Below are positions 1-5,254 of a stretch of DNA of 5,254 nt, piece after piece (within the stretch, counting starts at the first letter, position 1; the number at the start of each line of letters is the position of its first letter). The position numbers and the translations under genes are program-made. Origin of the DNA: Fulvivirga aurantia (GTDB taxonomy: Bacteria; Bacteroidota; Bacteroidia; Cytophagales; Cyclobacteriaceae); the NCBI RefSeq assembly GCF_009711475.1, contig NZ_SMMD01000657.1, positions 1 to 5,254 of the forward strand, read 5' to 3'. The notes under the pieces are model-generated. The model had not been told where the DNA came from and made no database searches. It saw nothing but the letters and a program-made list of their open reading frames with translations.

Positions 1-2149
1 TTTATTTTTAGAAAATGTAATTGCTCACCCGACCTTTTATAAGGGGGATGCAACTGTAAATTTCATTGCCGACCACCCGGAGTTATTCATTGTGCCCCGT
101 AGACTCAATAGAGGCACAAAATTGCTTAACTATTTAGGAAATATAGCAGTAAACGGTCATCCTGATGTGAAAGTAATTGACCCTACAAAGACTTTCAGAG
201 AGCCAAAAATTCCGGAATTTGATCGACTTGGTGGCTATCCTGAAGGGACCAAAGATAAACTGACATCACTGGGAAGAGAAGGTTTTTCCAGCTGGCTGAG
301 AAACGAAAACAAGATACAATATACAGATACCACTTTTAGAGATGCCCATCAATCATTGTTGGCAACCAGAGTGCGTACTAGAGATATGCTCAAAGTAGCA
401 GAGAGCTTTGCTAAAAACCACCCCCAGACCTTTTCTATGGAAGTATGGGGTGGAGCCACCTTTGATGTGTGTATGAGGTTCTTAAATGAAAACCCATGGG
501 AGCGCTTACAGCTTTTCAGAGAGGCTATGCCAAATATTCTCTTACAAATGCTACTCAGAGGGTCAAATGCCGTTGGTTATAAGGCCTACCCCGATAATCT
601 GATACAAAAGTTCATAGAGAAGTCGTGGGAGAATGGTATCGATGTATTTAGAATCTTTGACTCACTCAACTGGGTTGAGGCCATGAAGGTGAGTATAAAA
701 ACTGTGCGTGAACGCACAGAAGCGCTTGCCGAAGCATGCATTTGCTACACAGGTGACCTTTATGATAAAGACACTAAATACAACCTTCAATATTATTTAG
801 ATCTCGCAAGACAACTCGAAGATGAGGGAGCACATATACTGGCGATCAAAGATATGGCAGGCTTGCTTAAGCCAAGAAGTGCAGAGAAGCTTATTACAGA
901 GTTAAGAAAAGCTACAGATCTGCCTATTCATTTGCACACGCATGATACATCGTCTATTCAGAGTGCGACTTACTTGCAGGCGATAGATGCAGGTGTTGAT
1001 GTAGTAGATGTGGCGCTTGGCTCAATGTCTGGCCTCACCTCACAACCAAATTTCAATTCTGTGGTAGCAGCCATGGAGGGTCATGAGAGAGAGCAAAGCT
1101 ATAATCTAAAATCACTCAATAAATTCTCGACTTATTGGGAGTATGTGAGAGAGTACTACTATCCGTTTGAGTCTGGTTTAAAGGCCGGAACTGCCGAAGT
1201 ATATGAGCACGAAATACCTGGAGGTCAGTATTCTAATCTACGTCCTCAGGCAGAAGCATTAGGTTTAGGTGATAAGTTTGAGAAAATAAAAGAGAACTAT
1301 GCGGCTGTAAATAAGCTATTTGGTGATATCGTAAAAGTAACACCATCATCCAAAGTGGTAGGTGATATGGCACTTTACCTGACTTCAAATAACATCTCAG
1401 CCCAAGACGTGCTTAAAGACGGCAAGTCGCTGTCATTTCCTGAATCTGTAGTGAGTTTGTTTAAAGGTGAGCTTGGTCAGGCTCCGGGAGGTTTCCCTGA
1501 GGCACTTTCGAAGATCATCCTCAAAGGTGAAAAGCCATTTACAGACAGGCCAAATGCTCACCTTGAGCCGGTAGACTTTGAGGCTGAGTTCAAGCAATTT
1601 CAGAAGGACTTTGACATCTATTGCGATGAGTTAGACTTCCTTTCTTACAAGTTGTATCCTAAGGTTTTTAAAGACTTTTATGACCACTGGCAGGCATATG
1701 GTGAAGTTTGGCGATTGCCTACTTTGGCCTTCTTCTATGGGTTGAAAAACAATGAGGAAATCTTTGTAGAAATAGGAAAAGGTAAAGCCATCATTATCAA
1801 GAAGCTTTACAAGTCTGCACCAAACGAAGAAGGTATATGCAATGTATACTTCGAGATGAATGGACAGACCAGGGTGTTAGAGGTAAAAGATGAAAACTTT
1901 AAGGCCACTAAGGCTTCTCATAAGAAAGCTGAGAGCGAAAATCATGTCGGAGCACCATTACAGGGCAGGTTGGCAGAGATTTTAGTGAAAGAAGGAGATC
2001 AGGTGAAAGAAGATGCACCAATGTTTGTAATAGAAGCCATGAAAATGGAAACAACCATAGGAGCTCCTAGAAAAGGCAAAGTGAAGAAGATCGAATTGAA
2101 AGCGGGAGACATGGTACAACAAGATGACCTTGTAATTGAGTTGGAATAA
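1..2149 (+). CDS. pyc: Pyruvate carboxylase, C-terminal part (5' end outside window)
   Basis: Biotin enzyme that carboxylates pyruvate to oxaloacetate in the cytoplasm using ATP and bicarbonate, refilling the TCA cycle. The frame is open from the left edge (first whole codon at position 2), and the ~30 residues before the GTG at 92 continue the family sequence (FLENVIAHPTFYKGD), so that GTG is internal. About 715 residues are visible of a family norm near 1150; the N-terminal biotin carboxylase domain is missing only because the window begins here. The carboxyltransferase domain starts at TDTTFRDAHQS (nt 323). Expected metal ligands are Asp (326), the Lys of AIKDMAG (848, carbamylated in known enzymes) and the two His of LHTHD (935, 941). 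The KVTPSSKVVGD motif (from 1334) carries the Thr (1340) thought to be catalytic. The carboxyltransferase-associated domain follows, then a biotinyl domain (about 1943-2146) with EAMKMETT; the biotin-bearing Lys codon is 2042-2044. The single-chain carboxyltransferase-plus-biotinyl order argues against a split oxaloacetate decarboxylase subunit. A terminator follows the stop. Confidence 0.96.
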   Translation, partial: LFLENVIAHPTFYKGDATVNFIADHPELFIVPRRLNRGTKLLNYLGNIAVNGHPDVKVIDPTKTFREPKIPEFDRLGGYPEGTKDKLTSLGREGFSSWLRNENKIQYTDTTFRDAHQSLLATRVRTRDMLKVAESFAKNHPQTFSMEVWGGATFDVCMRFLNENPWERLQLFREAMPNILLQMLLRGSNAVGYKAYPDNLIQKFIEKSWENGIDVFRIFDSLNWVEAMKVSIKTVRERTEALAEACICYTGDLYDKDTKYNLQYYLDLARQLEDEGAHILAIKDMAGLLKPRSAEKLITELRKATDLPIHLHTHDTSSIQSATYLQAIDAGVDVVDVALGSMSGLTSQPNFNSVVAAMEGHEREQSYNLKSLNKFSTYWEYVREYYYPFESGLKAGTAEVYEHEIPGGQYSNLRPQAEALGLGDKFEKIKENYAAVNKLFGDIVKVTPSSKVVGDMALYLTSNNISAQDVLKDGKSLSFPESVVSLFKGELGQAPGGFPEALSKIILKGEKPFTDRPNAHLEPVDFEAEFKQFQKDFDIYCDELDFLSYKLYPKVFKDFYDHWQAYGEVWRLPTLAFFYGLKNNEEIFVEIGKGKAIIIKKLYKSAPNEEGICNVYFEMNGQTRVLEVKDENFKATKASHKKAESENHVGAPLQGRLAEILVKEGDQVKEDAPMFVIEAMKMETTIGAPRKGKVKKIELKAGDMVQQDDLVIELE

Positions 2150-2170
2150 AAAGCAACTAAGTAAATTTAG

Positions 2171-2215
2171 AAAGGCCTCAATTATAGCTTTTTAGCATAG
2201 TTGAGGCCTTTTTTT
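2171..2215 (+). terminator. Intrinsic terminator after pyruvate carboxylase
   Basis: A perfect 11-bp stem, AAAGGCCTCAA (2171-2181) with TTGAGGCCTTT (2201-2211), is followed by a run of seven T (2209-2215). The stem can extend inward through a G-T pair, three A-T pairs and, after one bulged A, a GC/GC pair, leaving a TTTTTA loop. It lies 21 bp after the stop at 2149 and separates pyruvate carboxylase from the downstream phosphoesterase unit. The T-run is on the + strand only, so it should act mainly on rightward transcripts. Confidence 0.9.
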
Positions 2216-2256
2216 AGTTAGGCCAAAGACTTAAACGCAGTTTTTTCTTCAAACAA

Positions 2257-3096
2257 ATGGTACTGATTAATCGTTATCTTCTGAAAATAAACCGAAGCGT
2301 GAAGAATATTTACTGGATAATGATAATGGGCCTTATGGCCCAAAGTTGTTTTGAATACAACCCTAACCAAATCATCCTTGACGATGATGAAAAAAATCTG
2401 ACAGAAAAATACGTGGCTGAGATACAGGCTAAGCCTGCACCTGATACTATAAAAATGGCCTTTATGGGCGATACACAGAGGTTTTACGATGAAGCTGAGC
2501 TGTTTGTAAAAGATGCCAATAAAAGAGACGATATCACTTTTATTATGCATGGAGGAGATATCTCAGATTTTGGTTTGGTTAAGGAATTTAGATGGGTGCA
2601 TGATATTATGTCTGAAAGCAAAGTACCCTACCTCACCGCAGTAGGAAATCACGATCTGCTAGCCAACGGAAAAAAAGTATATCGTGAGATGTATGGCGAT
2701 TACAATTACACTTTTACATATGGTAATTATCTGTTTGTTATTCTCGATACCAACTCCAGAGAATATGAGTTTAATGGCAATATACCGGATCTGAACTGGC
2801 TATCTGCTCGGTTGGAAGAAAATACAGCTAATCGTAATGTGATTGTGATCTCACACGTACCACCTTACAATAGCGATTTTGATGATGAACTAGAGGCTGA
2901 GTATGCTTCAATACTGGCCAATGATCCTAATGTTGTACTTTCACTGCACGCGCATGAGCATTCTTATTTAGATGAAGAGGTTTATGGAGACGGAGTAAGA
3001 TATTTTGTAACCACAACGGTAAACAAAGAAGGATATGCCTTGCTAAGCCTTTGGGATGATGGATTAAGTATAGAAAGGGTAAAATTCGATGACTAG
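2257..3096 (+). CDS. Calcineurin-like metallophosphoesterase, predicted lipoprotein
   Basis: Predicted 279-residue phosphoesterase of the two-metal calcineurin-like fold; the substrate cannot be told from sequence. Ordered motifs are GDTQ (71-74), GGDISD (99-104), GNHD (130-133), ISHVPP (198-203) and LHAHEH (230-235), which together form the family's dinuclear metal site. Two are atypical: motif I has D-x-Q instead of D-x-H, and the last motif has Leu where Gly-His-x-His is usual. The N-terminus has a basic stretch (R6, K10, R13, K16), a hydrophobic core (18-28) and A-Q-S-C with Cys31, which fits a relaxed Bacteroidota lipoprotein signal and anchoring in the envelope. The start is uncertain: ATG 2257 is given, but GTG at 2299 (codon 15), behind an A-rich leader, would give a more normal signal, VKNIYWIMIMGLMAQSC. 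Downstream it overlaps the next gene by 8 bp, or abuts it, so the two are probably co-translated. The fold is near certain; the lipoprotein call is likely. Confidence 0.88.
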   Translation: MVLINRYLLKINRSVKNIYWIMIMGLMAQSCFEYNPNQIILDDDEKNLTEKYVAEIQAKPAPDTIKMAFMGDTQRFYDEAELFVKDANKRDDITFIMHGGDISDFGLVKEFRWVHDIMSESKVPYLTAVGNHDLLANGKKVYREMYGDYNYTFTYGNYLFVILDTNSREYEFNGNIPDLNWLSARLEENTANRNVIVISHVPPYNSDFDDELEAEYASILANDPNVVLSLHAHEHSYLDEEVYGDGVRYFVTTTVNKEGYALLSLWDDGLSIERVKFDD

Positions 3097-3685
3097 CATG
3101 AAAGGCATTTTTATATATCTGACAGTATTAGTATTAAGTATCACTTCACTACAAGCTCAGGAAAATGATCGAAAATGGTACGCACCAGATCATTACAAGG
3201 CTCAGTTTGCTGGTAATATTGGGTTTCTCTCCGTAGCGGCAGGTTATTTACATGGAATGGGAAAATTAGAAACTGACTTGTATGGCGGATTCTTACCTAA
3301 AGCTATTGGTGGCGATGATATATTCACGGCTACTCTTAAAAGCACCTATGCCCCATGGAGCAGGGAGATTAATAATACGTACAGTTATAAGCCTTTTAGC
3401 GTAGGCTTATATTTAAGCTACTCTTTTGGGAGCCAATTTGATACAATTTCACCCAACGAATATCCTGAGGGTTATTATTGGTGGGCCACATCTCTTAGGG
3501 TGGGAGGCTTTTTAGGAGGAAGTATAACAAAGCAATTGCCTAATTCCAATGCATTTGAAAGCATGTCATTATATTATGAGTTAGGTTCTTACGATCTGGT
3601 GTTTCTGAGCTACATCCAAAACCTCAAATCCATCAGAATATACGATGTAGTAAACCTGTCTATTGGGGTCAAAATGGCACTTTAA
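3089..3685 (+). CDS. Secreted, probably outer-membrane barrel-like protein of unknown function
   Basis: No function recognised. The 198-residue product starts with a Sec-type signal peptide: a hydrophobic core (IFIYLTVLVLSITS, 7-20) and a likely signal peptidase I cut after SLQA (residue 23). The mature part is rich in Tyr, Phe, Gly and Ser, with alternating polar/apolar stretches such as KPFSVGLYLSYSFGSQF (101-117) and LRVGGFLGGSI (136-146), typical of short amphipathic beta strands in a small outer-membrane barrel. It lacks the C-terminal aromatic residue of many barrels (it ends KMAL), so the barrel call is inference. The given ATG (3089) overlaps the phosphoesterase stop by 8 bp and has a GAAAGGG stretch upstream. 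A second ATG at 3098, one base after that stop, gives the tidier signal MKGIFIY... and may be the true start. Either arrangement implies translational coupling to the phosphoesterase and suggests a shared envelope role. No terminator is evident after the stop. Confidence 0.8.
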   Translation: MTSMKGIFIYLTVLVLSITSLQAQENDRKWYAPDHYKAQFAGNIGFLSVAAGYLHGMGKLETDLYGGFLPKAIGGDDIFTATLKSTYAPWSREINNTYSYKPFSVGLYLSYSFGSQFDTISPNEYPEGYYWWATSLRVGGFLGGSITKQLPNSNAFESMSLYYELGSYDLVFLSYIQNLKSIRIYDVVNLSIGVKMAL

Positions 3686-3718
3686 GAAGTGATTTTCCAT
3701 GATACGAACTATTTTATA

Positions 3719-3746
3719 TAATTTCAATGTTTAAACATTGAAATTA
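3719..3746. promoter_or_regulatory. Perfect 28-bp palindrome, putative operator of the pirin gene
   Basis: TAATTTCAATGTTT (3719-3732) is followed directly by its exact reverse complement (3733-3746), with TTTAAA at the centre and no unpaired loop. It ends 26 bp before the pirin ATG and just upstream of a possible -7 element at 3748-3755, so it would cover the -33/spacer part of that promoter. There is no T-run after it, and a stem with no loop is a poor terminator, so a dimeric transcription-factor site is more likely. No regulator gene is visible in the window. Confidence 0.6.
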
Positions 3747-3747
3747 C

Positions 3748-3755
3748 TATTTTAG
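3748..3755 (+). promoter_or_regulatory. Possible Bacteroidota -7 promoter element for pirin
   Basis: TATTTTAG matches five of the six fixed positions of the Bacteroidota primary-sigma consensus TAnnTTTG (A replaces the third T). It lies 17 bp before the pirin ATG, which would give a short leader. The matching -33 TTG is weak: only a TG at 3728-3729, inside the palindrome, is near the right distance. A weak basal promoter needing an activator, or a repressed one, would both fit. Confidence 0.3.
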
Positions 3756-3772
3756 TAGAAAAATAAGTCGAT

Positions 3773-4489
3773 ATGAAAAAAGTAATCCATAAAGCCAATA
3801 CACGCGGTCATGCAAATCATGGGTGGTTAGACTCTCACCATAGTTTTAGTTTTGCAAGTTATCACAATCCGGAGCGTATGAGTTTTGGCATGTTACGCGT
3901 GCTTAATGATGATTGGGTAGAAGGTGGAGCGGGTTTTGGTACTCACCCACACGACAATATGGAGATAGTTTCAATTCCGCTTTCAGGTGCGCTTGAGCAT
4001 AAAGACAGTACAGGGAATACCGAGGTGATTTACACCAATGATGTGCAAATCATGTCAGCAGGTTCAGGCCTCATGCACTCTGAATTTAACCATAGCAAAT
4101 CCGAGAAAGTAAATTTTCTGCAGATATGGGTGTTTCCTAAAGAGCGCAATATAACACCACGATATGAGCAAAAAACCTTTGAGCCAGGCGAAAGACTCAA
4201 TAAAATACAAACTGTAGTGAGCCCTGAAAAAGACGGTGAACCAATTTGGATAAATCAGGATGCTTTTTTCTCACTAGGTAAGTTTGATGCTGGTAAAAGC
4301 TTCACTTATGATATAAGAAAAGAGGGCAATGGCGTGTATGTATTTCTATTGAAAGGTGATGTGCAGGTAGAAGATGAGAGACTACAGAAAAGAGATGCGA
4401 TTGGCATTACCGAGGCCAGTGAAATTAGTATGCAAGCTCAATCTGATACTGAAATATTATTTATTGAGGTGCCCATGAGTAGCCGCTAG
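3773..4489 (+). CDS. Pirin family protein (bicupin, YhhW/quercetin 2,3-dioxygenase-like)
   Basis: A 238-residue cytoplasmic bicupin, close to the ~231 residues of E. coli YhhW, which oxidises quercetin in vitro; the physiological substrate of bacterial pirins is generally unknown. The N-terminal cupin keeps the four expected metal ligands: H58 and H60 in GTHPHDNMEIVS, then H102 and E104 in SGLMHSEFNHS. The pirin signatures near the N-terminus are also present: RGHANHGWLDSHHSFSFA (11-28) and FGMLRVLNDD (38-47). The C-terminal cupin (about 155-236) lacks an obvious metal-binding set, as is usual for the family. The start ATG at 3773 opens with MKKVIHKA, as in many pirins. The gene stands apart from the upstream pair by 87 bp holding a perfect palindrome, so it probably has its own regulated promoter. 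Its last 33 bp, including the stop, overlap the convergent acyltransferase gene. Family assignment is firm; enzyme activity is inferred. Confidence 0.93.
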   Translation: MKKVIHKANTRGHANHGWLDSHHSFSFASYHNPERMSFGMLRVLNDDWVEGGAGFGTHPHDNMEIVSIPLSGALEHKDSTGNTEVIYTNDVQIMSAGSGLMHSEFNHSKSEKVNFLQIWVFPKERNITPRYEQKTFEPGERLNKIQTVVSPEKDGEPIWINQDAFFSLGKFDAGKSFTYDIRKEGNGVYVFLLKGDVQVEDERLQKRDAIGITEASEISMQAQSDTEILFIEVPMSSR

Positions 4490-5230
4490 TATTTCATCTT
4501 CTTTTAGAAGAATAGCTTCCATTTGCTCATACACTGTTGTTTTTAACTCTCTTATGTTCTTCAGCGTCATGCCCTTGGGAGATATTTCCTTGCCAAACAC
4601 TACCTTAATTTTACCCGGCTTTATTTCAAATTTACTAGGCGGCATTAACCTACCCGCATTTACAATCACAATAGGGATTATAGGTGTTTGCGTTTCAATT
4701 GCAATTCTAAAAGCACCGTCATAAAAAGGCTGTAAAGGTTCTTTGGTGCGGTTTTGAGTACCTTCAGGAAAGATCAAAATAGAAATTCCTTCCTTTAAAA
4801 ATCGAGTCAGTTTGTTTACGCTTTCTCTACGACTTTCAGGGTTAGACCGATCTACAATAATTGTAGCTACTCTCAAAATCAGATTAAATACGGGTATTTT
4901 CAGTAATTCTTTTTTTGCAAGCGGCCTAAATTGAGTAGGTACACTTATCGCCAAACCCGGTACATCCAAAAATGAAGTGTGATTGCACGAATAGATGTAG
5001 GAACTGTCTTTATCTACATTTTCCTTTCCTTTGATCTGGTAGCGTATAAACGTCAGTTGACTGAAAATCCAGGCCCATGCACGGAGTCCTGCGTAGGTGA
5101 CATACCCATATTTTTGACCAATGAGTATAGGCAAGATAAAAACCGGTAATAAGATGATCATAAATACCGTAAAGACAATAAGTACCCAAATGAGGTACAG
5201 TTTTGAGAATATGGTTTTTATAATTTTCAT
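4457..5230 (-). CDS. plsC: 1-acyl-sn-glycerol-3-phosphate acyltransferase (PlsC family)
   Basis: Inner-membrane acyltransferase of 257 residues, predicted to add the second acyl chain to lysophosphatidic acid to make phosphatidic acid, the precursor of membrane phospholipids. The N-terminus has a hydrophobic anchor (about 11-38, WVLIVFTVFMIILLPVF at its core). The family blocks follow in order: NHTSFLD (83-89, the catalytic H-x4-D), FRPLAKKELLKIPVF (101-115), FPEGTQNR (154-161, the phosphate-binding and Glu motif) and PIIPIVIVN (183-191). Length is normal for a complete gene. The ATG is at 5228-5230 with no clear Shine-Dalgarno; upstream on the minus strand TAATTTAG (plus-strand 5240-5247) resembles a TAnnTTTG -7 element, but its -33 region would lie outside the window. 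The stop (TAA, 4457-4459) lies inside the pirin coding region, giving a 33-bp tail-to-tail overlap. Ornithine-lipid (OlsA-like) acyltransferases share these motifs, so substrate identity is less sure than the family. Confidence 0.92.
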   Translation of the reverse strand: MKIIKTIFSKLYLIWVLIVFTVFMIILLPVFILPILIGQKYGYVTYAGLRAWAWIFSQLTFIRYQIKGKENVDKDSSYIYSCNHTSFLDVPGLAISVPTQFRPLAKKELLKIPVFNLILRVATIIVDRSNPESRRESVNKLTRFLKEGISILIFPEGTQNRTKEPLQPFYDGAFRIAIETQTPIIPIVIVNAGRLMPPSKFEIKPGKIKVVFGKEISPKGMTLKNIRELKTTVYEQMEAILLKEDEILAATHGHLNK

Positions 5231-5254
5231 AGGCGGCTGCTAAATTACCAAAAG

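Noticed and set aside
92..94. GTG as the start of a 685-residue pyruvate carboxylase-like gene
   Set aside because: The frame is open to the left edge, and the upstream residues match the conserved end of the biotin carboxylase region, so the gene simply begins outside the window.
2327..2342. TGGGCC-TTAT-GGCCCA hairpin in the signal-peptide coding region of the phosphoesterase
   Set aside because: Only six base pairs, no T-run, and it is explained by codons for Gly-Leu-Met-Ala; it could affect early translation but there is no independent support.
2218..2550. Open frame of 110 codons on the minus strand
   Set aside because: It lies almost wholly antisense to the well-supported phosphoesterase gene; the translation is rich in Cys, His and Phe, has no recognisable domain, and looks like a shadow frame.
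3719..3755. The palindrome as an intrinsic terminator of the upstream pair
   Set aside because: The arms are AT-rich, have no loop, and are not followed by a run of T; position next to a promoter-like element favours an operator.
1..5254. Mobile elements, CRISPR repeats, tRNA or a defence island
   Set aside because: No transposase-like product, terminal repeats, spaced direct repeats or cloverleaf were seen; the genes are ordinary chromosomal housekeeping and envelope genes.

Overview
The window looks like a piece of chromosome from a member of the Bacteroidota, probably a marine or soil Cytophagales-type bacterium. This is inferred from the moderately low GC content, the weakness of Shine-Dalgarno sites before most starts, the '-7' elements resembling the Bacteroidota TAnnTTTG consensus, a lipoprotein signal ending in Ser-Cys, and the style of the pyruvate carboxylase sequence. 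No phylogenetic search was run, so the family-level placement is a guess.

Layout, left to right. Positions 1-2149 (+) hold the C-terminal ~715 residues of pyruvate carboxylase; its biotin carboxylase domain lies off the left edge. A strong intrinsic terminator (2171-2215) closes that unit. Positions 2257-3685 (+) hold a tightly coupled pair: a calcineurin-like metallophosphoesterase with a lipoprotein signal, and a small secreted, probably outer-membrane barrel-like protein of unknown function whose start overlaps or abuts the phosphoesterase stop. An 87-bp gap follows, containing a perfect 28-bp palindrome (3719-3746) directly before a pirin-family cupin gene (3773-4489, +). A 1-acyl-glycerol-3-phosphate acyltransferase gene (4457-5230, -) runs in from the right and overlaps the pirin gene tail to tail by 33 bp.

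The genes do not form one pathway. Pyruvate carboxylase is central anaplerosis, the phosphoesterase/barrel pair is an envelope module, pirin is a redox or stress-type cupin that seems to have its own operator, and the acyltransferase belongs to phospholipid synthesis. No mobile element, CRISPR array, tRNA, rRNA or recognisable defence system was seen. The items most worth following up are the palindromic operator before pirin, the uncharacterised phosphoesterase-barrel pair with its atypical metal-site motifs, and the convergent coding overlap at 4457-4489.
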